In this document: one piece after another, positions 7,682-13,603 of the stretch
Position numbering within the stretch: position 1 is the stretch's first letter
Layout: the number at the start of each line of letters is the position of its first letter
Assembly: GCA_011524475.1 (NCBI GenBank)
Contig: WTKG01000068.1
Location: 1 to 13,603 of the forward strand
From: Demequinaceae bacterium
GTDB taxonomy: Bacteria; Actinomycetota; Actinomycetes; Actinomycetales; Demequinaceae
DNA length: 13,603 nt
Direction: 5' to 3'
Notes under the pieces: generated by a model
What the model saw: the letters and a program-made list of their open reading frames with translations, nothing else
Told to the model about the DNA's origin: nothing
Databases searched by the model: none
Made by a program: the position numbers and the translations under genes

Positions 7682-7972
7682 CTAAACCGGAACCAGATAG
7701 AGAACCTGCCGCAGAAGCGATACAGCCAGAATGGATGCGGCAAGCGACAGGTCGAGCTCCACTCCAAAAATTCGCACATTCGGAAGGAGACGACGGAAGA
7801 ACTTCACTGGAGGGTCCGTAAGGGTCATCACCGTTTCAAGAAAAACAAGTCCGACACCGGTAGGACGAGCATTCGGAGACATCCGGAACACAATAGAAAT
7901 GATGAGTCGCCCGAATAAGAGCCAGACGTACAGAAGCAGGGCAAGGTCAAGCCACGGCAATAGAGTGGCCAT
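7682..7972 (-). CDS. yggT: YggT-family integral membrane protein (YlmG)
   Basis: A 96-residue protein with two hydrophobic blocks: about residues 4-30 (LLPWLDLALLLYVWLLFGRL) and 70-94 (FGVELDLSLAASILAVSLLR). The linker between them contains the typical DPPVKFFRRLLPN segment of YggT/YlmG proteins. The molecular function is not known; conservation beside sepF and divIVA and work on plastid and bacterial homologues suggest a membrane role linked to division or nucleoid distribution. ATG 7972 has an AGGA site that overlaps the sepF stop codon (TAGGA), six bases downstream of that stop, so the two genes are tightly co-expressed. Confidence 0.93.
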   Translation of the reverse strand: MATLLPWLDLALLLYVWLLFGRLIISIVFRMSPNARPTGVGLVFLETVMTLTDPPVKFFRRLLPNVRIFGVELDLSLAASILAVSLLRQVLYLVPV

Positions 7973-7978
7973 ATCGTC

Positions 7979-8398
7979 CTAGCGAGCGTCGTAGAGGGAA
8001 GAGGGCGCAGTAGCCGGCGATTCCGACTCTACCTCCACTGCCACATGCGCAGGAGAGAGCAAGAAAACCGCGGTGGTCACCCGCTCCAACACTCCGTGCA
8101 GACCAAAACTAAGGCCTGCCGCAAAGTCCACTAGGCGCTTGGCTTCTGCTTCGTCCATCTCGGTTAAATTCATGACAACTGGAACACCCTGGCGGAATGC
8201 TTCGCCAATAATGCGGGCATCGCTGTATGCGCGTGGATGTACGGTTTGGATCCTGCGGAGACCTTCACCCTCCTGCTGAACTCCACGCACATCGTGCAGC
8301 TGCGTTACCGGGGCAAGTTCATCCTCGTGGTACCCCACATCTTCGCGTTCATCAGGGCTGAAACCCAGATACACCATCGTCTTGTGTAATGCGCTCAT
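7979..8398 (-). CDS. sepF: Cell division protein SepF
   Basis: A 139-residue FtsZ-ring partner. By family knowledge it binds the membrane through its N-terminal helix and the FtsZ C-terminal peptide through its core; it is the main FtsZ membrane anchor in actinobacteria, which lack FtsA. The N-terminus MSALHKTMVYLGFSPDE is the expected amphipathic anchor. It is followed by a short acidic linker (about residues 17-45) and the SepF core from TVHPRAYSDARIIGEAFRQG through VPVVMNLTEMDEAEAKRLVD to VFLLSPAHVAVE. ATG 8398 has GGGAG about eight bases upstream. The linker is much shorter than in M. tuberculosis SepF (about 218 residues in total). The 133-bp region before it carries a possible CRP-like operator. 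Confidence 0.95.
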   Translation of the reverse strand: MSALHKTMVYLGFSPDEREDVGYHEDELAPVTQLHDVRGVQQEGEGLRRIQTVHPRAYSDARIIGEAFRQGVPVVMNLTEMDEAEAKRLVDFAAGLSFGLHGVLERVTTAVFLLSPAHVAVEVESESPATAPSSLYDAR

Positions 8399-8531
8399 GA
8401 CGTGCTCCCACTTCTAGACTTTTGTCACGTGTGTCACACCGTACGCTCGCGACACACTCAGACAGTGGAACGACACGCCCGAGAAAGAACTCGCTCCTGC
8501 CCACTGCTGGGACAAAAAATAAGCGTGTTCC
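8399..8531. other. 133-bp spacer between pgeF and sepF with no gene
   Basis: No open frame or RNA gene is seen here. On the minus strand it contains an AT-rich run next to the pgeF stop, a 4-bp hairpin (CCCA-gcag-TGGG), the CRP-like site and the sepF ribosome-binding site. In most actinobacteria the PLP-homeostasis gene yggS/ylmE occupies this place; nothing resembling it remains. Confidence 0.6.
8423..8438. promoter_or_regulatory. Possible CRP/GlxR-like operator upstream of sepF
   Basis: The plus strand reads TGTCA-CGTGTG-TCACA, one base from the TGTGA-N6-TCACA pattern bound by CRP-family regulators, including actinobacterial GlxR/Crp. It lies 25-40 bp upstream of the sepF ATG, inside the only gap between pgeF and sepF, so it could repress or modulate sepF. 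A single near-match of this size can occur by chance. Confidence 0.25.
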
Positions 8532-9242
8532 TTACGGAAGTTGTGGATTCACGATCACACCAGCAAAGCGACCCGTCACGCCATCTCGTCGGTACGAAAA
8601 ATAATCAGAGTTTTCTCGCGGGCATACCCACTGATGGGTCACTTTTCGCACCCCGGCCTGAGCACATTGGAAATCAATTCCTGCCCGAATATCAAGAGAG
8701 GGTGTTCCCCACGACGTGGTACGTGCCGTTCCCGGTATGGAGTCCTCCACACTGGCGCGCATCGCGGTAGGCACTTCGTAGCAATCACCGCAAATGGTGG
8801 GCCCCACCGCCACATGTATGTGTTCGGGACTGGCCCCATGGTCGATCATGACACCGAAGGCTTCGAGGAGCACACCTGCCACCATCCCTGCTCGACCCAC
8901 ATGGACGGCAGCCACCACGCCTGCAGTGGGGTCCGCAAGCAACACTGGAGCGCAATCAGCCACCAACACGGCAAGCCCGAGTCCTGGAGTTGCCGTTACG
9001 AGGGCGTCCCCCTCGGGAGTTTCCTGCGCGTTTACCACCACACGTACATGTGCCGAATGGATCTGCGACATGTACGCCACGCGGACACCTAGGCGGCGTT
9101 CAAGCGCATCACGGTTGAGATGTACGTGAGATTGCTCGTCCCCCACATGAAGCGCGAGATTATTCGCATCGTAAGGAGGCAGAGAAGCGCCTGAAGAGCG
9201 ATCAGTGAAAAAAGCGGGAACCGGGAGCCCGGCGTCCATCAT
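8532..9242 (-). CDS. pgeF: Purine nucleoside phosphorylase / polyphenol oxidase-family protein (YfiH/YlmD/LACC1)
   Basis: A 236-residue member of the YfiH (LACC1, formerly 'multicopper polyphenol oxidase') family. Characterised homologues have zinc-dependent purine nucleoside phosphorylase and adenosine deaminase activity, and E. coli YfiH has been named PgeF for peptidoglycan editing. The three likely zinc ligands are H62 (in SQIHSAHV), C97 (in VADCAPVLLAD) and H114 (in AAVHVGRAGM). GPTICGDCYEVP (148-159) is the other family signature. The usual HAGWRG reads HVGRAG here, close to the actinobacterial version. ATG 9242 shares one base with the ftsZ stop (TAATG); a second ATG follows at once at 9239 and is equally possible. 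Cotranscription with ftsZ is near certain. Confidence 0.92.
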   Translation of the reverse strand: MMDAGLPVPAFFTDRSSGASLPPYDANNLALHVGDEQSHVHLNRDALERRLGVRVAYMSQIHSAHVRVVVNAQETPEGDALVTATPGLGLAVLVADCAPVLLADPTAGVVAAVHVGRAGMVAGVLLEAFGVMIDHGASPEHIHVAVGPTICGDCYEVPTAMRASVEDSIPGTARTTSWGTPSLDIRAGIDFQCAQAGVRKVTHQWVCPRENSDYFSYRRDGVTGRFAGVIVNPQLP

Positions 9243-10390
9243 TACCGCTTGAGGAACGCAGGCACATCAAGTCCTGCGTCATCATCACCCATGACCATGG
9301 TGTCGTCGTGGGCCCCTCCGACCGTCGCGGGCACTGGAGCGTGCACAGAGTCGCTGTTCGCGGGGAGACCGTCGTCATCAGTCCCTGCTGAAGTCGCACC
9401 ATCTACTTGCCCCAGAGCGCCAGGGCTGCGGCGCACGGGGGGCGCTCCGCCGTCAAAACCAGCAGCGATCACAGTGATGCGGATTTCATCTCCCAACGCA
9501 TCGTCAATCACGGTTCCGAAAATTATGTTTGCCTCCGGATGGACCGCCTCACGCACCAAGGCGGCGGCCGTTTCTACCTCTTTGATCCCCAAGTTTGATC
9601 CGCCCGCTACCGACAGGAGCACTCCATGAGCTCCTTCGATGCTTGCTTCCAACAAAGGAGAAGAAATTGCTTCATCTGCTGCCACCACGGCGCGATTTTC
9701 TCCCTGCGCGCTCGACACGCCCATCAGCGCGGTTCCGGCACCCTGCATAACAGAGCGGACGTCGTTGAAGTCCACGTTGATGAGCCCTGGAGTAGTAATC
9801 AGGTCAGTAATTCCCTGCACTCCCCCCTGGAGAACTTGGTCTGCAGCCGCAAAGGCACTCAAGAGGCGCGAATCCTGGTCTGCGATCTCAAGCAACCGGT
9901 CATTAGGAATCACGATTAATGTGTCTACTTGACCGCGAAGCGCTTCAATACCTACTTCAGCCTGATCGGCACGCCTCCGACCCTCAAAAGAAAAGGGCTT
10001 CGTCACTACCCCGACTGTTAACGCACCGAGCGAACGGGCAATACGGGCGACAATAGGGGCACCGCCAGTCCCAGTACCGCCACCTTCGCCTGCGGTGACA
10101 AAGACCATGTCTGCGCCACGCAGTGCGTCCGCAATTTCTTCTTCGTGGTCTTCCGCTGCCTTACGTCCGACTTCAGGGTCTGCCCCCGCACCGAGGCCAC
10201 GAGTGAGGTCGCGGCCGATGTCGAGCTTGACGTCAGCATCGGACATCAACAAGGCTTGCGCATCAGTGTTGATCGCGATGAACTCAGCGCCACGCAAACC
10301 GACATCGATCATGCGATTGACCGCGTTCACGCCACCGCCACCCACGCCAACGACCTTGATTGACGTGATGTAATTCTGCGAGGAAGCCAC
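9242..10390 (-). CDS. ftsZ: Cell division protein FtsZ
   Basis: The tubulin-like GTPase that polymerises into the cytokinetic ring, 382 residues. Its GTP-binding domain has [18 protein letters not shown] (11-28), the tubulin signature [12 protein letters not shown] (101-112) and [13 protein letters not shown]. The T7 loop [12 protein letters not shown] holds N205, D207 and D210, which complete the GTPase site of the neighbouring subunit. After about residue 318 comes a variable acidic linker rich in Asp, Ala and Gly. The last residues, LDVPAFLKR, are the conserved C-terminal peptide that binds SepF and other partners. The start is GTG 10390 with AAAGG eight bases upstream. The 183-bp leader region carries two inverted repeats. 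The gene ends in a one-base overlap with pgeF. Confidence 0.98.
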   Translation of the reverse strand: MASSQNYITSIKVVGVGGGGVNAVNRMIDVGLRGAEFIAINTDAQALLMSDADVKLDIGRDLTRGLGAGADPEVGRKAAEDHEEEIADALRGADMVFVTAGEGGGTGTGGAPIVARIARSLGALTVGVVTKPFSFEGRRRADQAEVGIEALRGQVDTLIVIPNDRLLEIADQDSRLLSAFAAADQVLQGGVQGITDLITTPGLINVDFNDVRSVMQGAGTALMGVSSAQGENRAVVAADEAISSPLLEASIEGAHGVLLSVAGGSNLGIKEVETAAALVREAVHPEANIIFGTVIDDALGDEIRITVIAAGFDGGAPPVRRSPGALGQVDGATSAGTDDDGLPANSDSVHAPVPATVGGAHDDTMVMGDDDAGLDVPAFLKR

Positions 10391-10403
10391 TACTCAACCT
10401 TTC

Positions 10404-10426
10404 GCTAGGCCCCACATACACCTAGC
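10404..10426. repeat. Inverted repeat GCTAGG-N11-CCTAGC next to the ftsZ ribosome-binding site
   Basis: Two perfect 6-bp arms (10404-10409 and 10421-10426) are separated by 11 bases. In the ftsZ mRNA they could form a hairpin whose base is one nucleotide from the AAAGG Shine-Dalgarno sequence (10402-10398), so it could affect ribosome access. As DNA it could be an operator for a dimeric regulator. The arms are directly visible; either role is inference. Confidence 0.5.
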
Positions 10427-10524
10427 AGGGCTTATCTACACGACACGGTACGGTCCGCACTGGGTGTACTCGCGGATCGCCGCGCGTGTCGCCCAAAACA
10501 ATCGCACGGCTTCAGTTGGCGCCT

Positions 10525-10540
10525 GTGCCGACGTCGGCAC
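10525..10540. repeat. 16-bp perfect palindrome between ftsQ and ftsZ
   Basis: GTGCCGACGTCGGCAC reads the same on both strands. As RNA it would fold as a 6-bp GC-rich stem with an ACGU loop. It lies 34 bp after the ftsQ stop and about 135 bp before the ftsZ start. No T-tract follows on either strand, so a classical intrinsic terminator is unlikely; an operator or an mRNA-stabilising hairpin remains possible. Confidence 0.55.
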
Positions 10541-10573
10541 TCGCGACCGTCTTGTTCTTACACGTGGCGTGAG

Positions 10574-11395
10574 CTAATTCTCGGGCGTAGTAACCGGGTC
10601 AGTGGCGACAATCGGAAGGTCCGGCGCGGACACATCAATACGGTTCGCGCCTATCGCCGCACCCGAAGAAAGCAGTAAAAAAAGCACCTCTGACTTAAGG
10701 GAGGAATCTTCACTGCTGCCCCACACCACGCGAGTCCCGTCACTCAAACGCAATTCGACCGAATCCACACTTGTCGCGGAAATACTTTCCACCAGAGCCG
10801 TCAACTCTGAAGACATGTGCGTCACTACTTCCAAAGTCGATTGCAACACAGCCTCATGGGACGGGCCCACCGGAACATCAACCACCGGTAATCCTTCCGG
10901 AACGTCAGAAACGACTTCCATCACGCGAGCACTCGAGTCAAGAAGCGCAAAACCTCCTTGGGAATCCGCCACTGCCGCGACAGGTAGGCGTTGTTGCACG
11001 GCCACATTCACCCCATCCGGCCATGCCCGCTCCACCAAAGCCGTGGAAACTCCAGGCAATTCCTCAATTGCTGTTTGCATTTCATCTGCGTCAATGCGCG
11101 GCAGGGGAATCCCCGCGTACTGATGGATGACACTCAGCACGTCCGTGTCCTGCCCCTCACGAGTATTGACTTCTTGTCCCGAGCCATCGATATACGTCAC
11201 TTCTACAGCCTCGATGTCGAGCCCTAACAATGGCGACCACCACACCAGATACGCGAGTGCCCCTACCGCAATAAGGCTTCCCCCCACCCCACGTATGAGT
11301 CTGGCGCGACGAGCGGCACGAGCGAGGTGACGTTCGTCGCGACGGGCCTCCCGTTGATCCGGTCGGGCAGTCGCACGAGGGCGAGAGATCGTCAT
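10574..11395 (-). CDS. ftsQ: Cell division protein FtsQ
   Basis: A 273-residue bitopic membrane protein of the divisome. It starts with a highly basic cytoplasmic segment (residues 1-33, many Arg) and has one membrane helix at about 34-56 (IRGVGGSLIAVGALAYLVWW). A POTRA domain follows at about 59-135, with GIPLPRIDADEM and LPGVSTALVERAWPDGVNVAVQQR. The extracytoplasmic FtsQ domain includes LLDSSARVMEV and LSDGTRVVWG. In actinobacteria FtsQ bridges the ring to septal wall synthesis with FtsL and FtsB. ATG 11395 forms an ATGA overlap with the murC stop and has a strong AGGAAGG site upstream. The TAG stop is followed by the ftsZ leader region. Sequence conservation in this family is low, but order, topology and motifs agree. 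Confidence 0.95.
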   Translation of the reverse strand: MTISRPRATARPDQREARRDERHLARAARRARLIRGVGGSLIAVGALAYLVWWSPLLGLDIEAVEVTYIDGSGQEVNTREGQDTDVLSVIHQYAGIPLPRIDADEMQTAIEELPGVSTALVERAWPDGVNVAVQQRLPVAAVADSQGGFALLDSSARVMEVVSDVPEGLPVVDVPVGPSHEAVLQSTLEVVTHMSSELTALVESISATSVDSVELRLSDGTRVVWGSSEDSSLKSEVLFLLLSSGAAIGANRIDVSAPDLPIVATDPVTTPEN

Positions 11396-12756
11396 TCTGC
11401 CTTCCTCAGAAGATCCTCAAGAATCCAGTCAGCCGCGTCGGTGACGTCTCCAGCGCCGACTGTAAGTATCCACGTGTCAGGCGAGGCGAGCTCTACCGCA
11501 CGTTGCGCAGCTTCTCGCATGTCTTCCACCGCCTGTGCTGTCCCGCCTGCAGCGGGGCGAATATGGTCGGCAATAGTGGAGGCGTTGACCCCTGGCTGTG
11601 GCTCCTCGCGGGCGCCGTAGACGCCCGTGACTATCACGTGAGTATCTGGCTGCGTCAACGCCGCCGCAAATTCTTGTGCCAACAGGCGGGTGCGCGAATA
11701 CAGGTGCGGCTGGAATAACACCACCAAAGAACGAGCGCCATGCTCCCGAGCAGCGTCACAAAGGGCCCTTATCTCCGTCGGATGGTGGGCGTAATCGTCA
11801 ATCACTCGCACATCCCCTACGCGGCCTCGCTCCTCAAAACGGCGCCCGGTGCCAGGGAAATCGCGCATCGCTGTTGCGGCCGTGCGGCTATCGGCTTCCA
11901 CTGCGGTCGCAGCACTCCAGGCAGCTGCGGCATTCAGGCGATTGTGCACTCCCGGAACAGCCACCTGAAGTGGGTAGTCGGTTCCGTCTCGCCTCACGGC
12001 GCCTTCCAGCAGGCGCACATCTGCGTGTGGAGTCATGCCATAGGTAATCGTCTGCTCTACACGTCCGCGCACCCGGTCTCCTACCCTGGCGGCCCCCTCG
12101 TCATCTGCACACACAATGACGACCCGCGCCCGCGAAGCAAACTCTACAAAAGCGTCTTCCACGGCTTCCGGGGAGTCGAAATGGTCAAGGTGTTCTGGTT
12201 CTACATTGGTGATCACCGCAACATCTGGGGTGTAGGCCACAAACGAACCATCGGATTCGTCGGCTTCGATCACCGCCACCTTGGCAGTCCCACGGTAGCC
12301 ACCGCCCACAGCATCGGGAAACCCCCGCACGGGTGCCCCGATAGCAAAAGACGCCTGAATCCCTGCCGCGTGCAATGCGTGCGCCGTCATCGCTGCAGTG
12401 GTGGTTTTGCCATGAGAGCCCGCTACCGCAATAACCCGGTTTCCTTCCACCGCGCGCGCCAACGCTTGAGAACGATGCAGCACCGGGACTCCAGATTTCT
12501 GTGCGGCCTGCAGCTCCGGCATGTCGGATTTCACTGCACTCGTAACCACTATCGAATGTGCACTTTCCACATGCGTGACGTCATGCCCTATTAAGACATT
12601 CATACCTCGAGCCTTGAGCTCCTCTAGGTATGGCCCAGTAGAAGCATCGCAACCAGACACCTTCGCCCCGCCCGCGTGGGCAAGCCAGGCCACTGCGGAC
12701 ATCCCTGCTCCGCCTACCCCCACAAAGTGGACAGAATCACCCTGCACAGAGGTCAC
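11392..12756 (-). CDS. murC: UDP-N-acetylmuramate-L-alanine ligase (MurC)
   Basis: A cytoplasmic ATP-dependent ligase that adds L-alanine to UDP-MurNAc, the first amino acid of the peptidoglycan stem peptide; 454 residues, a normal length. The N-terminal Rossmann-like domain starts with VHFVGVGGAGMSAVA (9-23). The central ATP-binding domain has AGSHGKTTTAA (112-122), EADESDGSF (164-172) and NVEPEHLDHF (184-193). The C-terminal domain carries IDDYAHHPTEI (319-329) and FQPHLYSRT. The start GTG 12756 overlaps the murG TGA stop by four bases, with GAGGTGG seven or so bases upstream. The stop overlaps the ftsQ ATG by four bases. No fusion to ddl is present. Confidence 0.98.
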   Translation of the reverse strand: MTSVQGDSVHFVGVGGAGMSAVAWLAHAGGAKVSGCDASTGPYLEELKARGMNVLIGHDVTHVESAHSIVVTSAVKSDMPELQAAQKSGVPVLHRSQALARAVEGNRVIAVAGSHGKTTTAAMTAHALHAAGIQASFAIGAPVRGFPDAVGGGYRGTAKVAVIEADESDGSFVAYTPDVAVITNVEPEHLDHFDSPEAVEDAFVEFASRARVVIVCADDEGAARVGDRVRGRVEQTITYGMTPHADVRLLEGAVRRDGTDYPLQVAVPGVHNRLNAAAAWSAATAVEADSRTAATAMRDFPGTGRRFEERGRVGDVRVIDDYAHHPTEIRALCDAAREHGARSLVVLFQPHLYSRTRLLAQEFAAALTQPDTHVIVTGVYGAREEPQPGVNASTIADHIRPAAGGTAQAVEDMREAAQRAVELASPDTWILTVGAGDVTDAADWILEDLLRKAE

Positions 12757-13583
12757 TGTGCCACCTCTTCGACCATGTCCGCCAAGGTGGCAGTGGCATG
12801 GGGATATCCAACATTTCCGGCTGCGTGCCGCATCGCGGAATACACTTCCTCGTCAAGCAACATGCGCTCAATTTCCGCACCCACACTATGCGCAGTGATC
12901 ACACGGTCCTCGATCATCACCGCAGCTCCGGCATCGACGGGGGGAGCAGCATTACGGACTTGTTCGCCATTACCAATCGGCAACGGAACATACAAAGCGG
13001 GGATGTTCAGTGCCGAGACTTCTGCCACGGTCCCAGCGCCCGCACGGCACACCACCACATCACAAGCCGCGTACACCTCCGCCATAGCATGCGAATATTC
13101 AGCCACCACATACAGGTGACGAGCCTTTGCCGGCAAGTTTCCATAGGCGACAGTCGCGTCCGCAGATTTATCGCGGCCAGTCAGGTGATAAACGGCTATC
13201 CCGTGGCCCGTGAGGCTCTCCACTGCCCCCACTATTGCCTCATTAATACGGGCAGCTCCTAAGGATCCCCCCATCACCAATGCCGCAGGCTGGTCTGGCG
13301 CCCATCCATGCTTTTTTTTCGCGTCCATCCGTGTCTGTGGAGCACTCGTGCCCGACAATGTCCGTGCGAGCGTCACGATGTCTGGAGATAACGGGACTCC
13401 CGTCACTTCCGCTTTCGGAAGCGGCGTTTCGGGGTAGGACACGGCAACGCGGGCGGCCCATCGCGCACCCATCTTGTTGGCAAGCCCGGGATGGGCATTC
13501 GCCTCGTGCACCACAATCGGGACTTTGGCGCGCCGTGCTGCGACATACACAGGAGTGGAGACATACCCTCCGAAACCCACCAC
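12753..13583 (-). CDS. murG: UDP-GlcNAc:lipid I N-acetylglucosaminyltransferase (MurG), 5' end missing
   Basis: A membrane-associated GT-B glycosyltransferase that adds GlcNAc to lipid I to make lipid II. The 276 genomic residues start at VVGFGGYVSTPVYVAARR, the middle of the N-terminal acceptor domain, with HEANAHPGLANK just after. The C-terminal donor domain has VMGGSLGAARINEAI, then VVCRAGAGTVAEVSAL and VPLPIGNGEQVRNA, where UDP-GlcNAc binds. About 85-90 N-terminal residues, including the GGTGGH glycine loop, are missing because the contig ends in adapter sequence. The apparent GTG start at 13598, giving MYKRQ, is encoded by that adapter and is not real. The TGA stop overlaps murC by four bases. 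Confidence 0.95.
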   Translation of the reverse strand: MVGFGGYVSTPVYVAARRAKVPIVVHEANAHPGLANKMGARWAARVAVSYPETPLPKAEVTGVPLSPDIVTLARTLSGTSAPQTRMDAKKKHGWAPDQPAALVMGGSLGAARINEAIVGAVESLTGHGIAVYHLTGRDKSADATVAYGNLPAKARHLYVVAEYSHAMAEVYAACDVVVCRAGAGTVAEVSALNIPALYVPLPIGNGEQVRNAAPPVDAGAAVMIEDRVITAHSVGAEIERMLLDEEVYSAMRHAAGNVGYPHATATLADMVEEVAQ

Positions 13584-13603
13584 CTGTCTCTTATACACAT
13601 CTC
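13584..13603. other. Nextera/Tn5 mosaic-end adapter left in the assembly (not genomic)
   Basis: The last 20 bases match the 19-bp Tn5 transposase mosaic end, read CTGTCTCTTATACACATCT, plus a C, the next base of the i7-side Nextera adapter. It interrupts murG in mid-gene at the very end of the sequence, which is the signature of untrimmed adapter rather than a Tn5 insertion. Translated on the minus strand it yields MYKRQ in the murG frame and MCIRDR in another frame. Confidence 0.97.

Larger units (their letters stand above)
10391..10573. other. 183-bp ftsQ-ftsZ intergenic region
   Basis: The longest non-coding stretch in the window. Going toward ftsZ it holds a 16-bp palindrome, a smaller GC hairpin (CGCGG-CGAT-CCGCG on the minus strand), a TAGATA sequence that could be a weak -10, an inverted repeat and the ftsZ ribosome-binding site. 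No clear -35/-10 pair is found, although ftsZ often has its own promoters in actinobacteria. No open frame of note is present. Confidence 0.6.

Noticed and set aside
8500..8520. Hairpin CCCA-CTGC-TGGG next to an A/T run after pgeF as a terminator
   Set aside because: The stem has only 4 bp, and for minus-strand transcripts the T run comes before the hairpin rather than after it. For plus-strand transcripts the hairpin is followed by A, not T.
8541..9092. 183-codon open frame on the plus strand opposite pgeF
   Set aside because: It lies fully within a recognised gene, shows no family motif and has no context for a gene on that strand.
11740..12594. 284-codon open frame on the plus strand opposite murC
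   Set aside because: Murein ligase motifs are intact on the minus strand; the antisense product has no recognisable motif, is Cys/His-rich in an unstructured way, and is a shadow of codon bias.
13584..13598. MYKRQ as the N-terminus of MurG
   Set aside because: These codons lie wholly within the Tn5 mosaic-end adapter.
13584..13602. A real Tn5-type transposon insertion in murG
   Set aside because: Only the bare mosaic end plus one adapter base is present, exactly at the end of the sequence, as expected for library adapter.
1..13603. A novel system, prophage, genomic island or CRISPR array
   Set aside because: All genes but the kinase belong to a conserved actinobacterial core cluster in standard order and orientation; no repeats array, integrase, transposase or tRNA is visible.

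Overview
This is a stretch of core actinobacterial chromosome in which every gene lies on the minus strand. Read in the direction of transcription (high to low coordinates), the order is murG (5' end missing), murC, ftsQ, ftsZ, pgeF, sepF, yggT, wag31/divIVA, a DksA/TraR-type zinc-finger gene, lspA, an RluA/RluD-type pseudouridine synthase, a GNAT acetyltransferase, dnaE, and the front part of a membrane sensor histidine kinase that leaves the window at position 1. The order ftsQ-ftsZ-pgeF-sepF-yggT-divIVA, followed by the TraR/DksA gene, lspA and rluA, points to Actinomycetota. The PIGNGEQ version of the MurG UDP-GlcNAc region and the LDVPAFLKR tail of FtsZ agree with that. Base composition looks moderate rather than very GC-rich, which would suit a host-associated Actinomycetales or Micrococcales lineage; the genus cannot be fixed from the sequence alone.

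Region 13583-9237 is the end of the dcw (division and cell wall) cluster. MurG and MurC act in lipid II synthesis, FtsQ is a divisome scaffold protein and FtsZ is the ring GTPase. murG/murC and murC/ftsQ share 4-nt stop-start overlaps, and ftsZ/pgeF share a TAATG junction, so these are probably translationally coupled. The only sizeable gap (183 bp) is upstream of ftsZ. It holds a 16-bp perfect palindrome and a 6-bp-arm inverted repeat directly next to the ftsZ Shine-Dalgarno sequence.

Region 9242-7052 holds pgeF, sepF, yggT and wag31, the division and polar-growth tail. The yggS/ylmE gene that usually sits between pgeF and sepF in actinobacteria is missing; a 133-bp spacer with a CRP/GlxR-like half-palindrome is found there instead. 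Region 7035-5076 is a second transcription unit with its own plausible promoter (TTGCAT-17-TAGTGT): a TraR/DksA-like protein, lipoprotein signal peptidase II, the pseudouridine synthase and then GNAT. dnaE (replicative polymerase III alpha, with an apparently intact PHP exonuclease site) follows, with a TAGAAT box placed for a leaderless transcript. Its stop codon directly abuts the start of the histidine kinase.

Positions 13584-13603 are not genomic. They match the Tn5 mosaic end plus one adapter base of a Nextera library, so the apparent MYKRQ start of the last gene is an artefact and murG is truncated there. I found no tRNA, rRNA, CRISPR array, insertion sequence or novel multi-gene system. 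The region is ordinary housekeeping DNA with a few regulatory and neighbourhood features worth checking.
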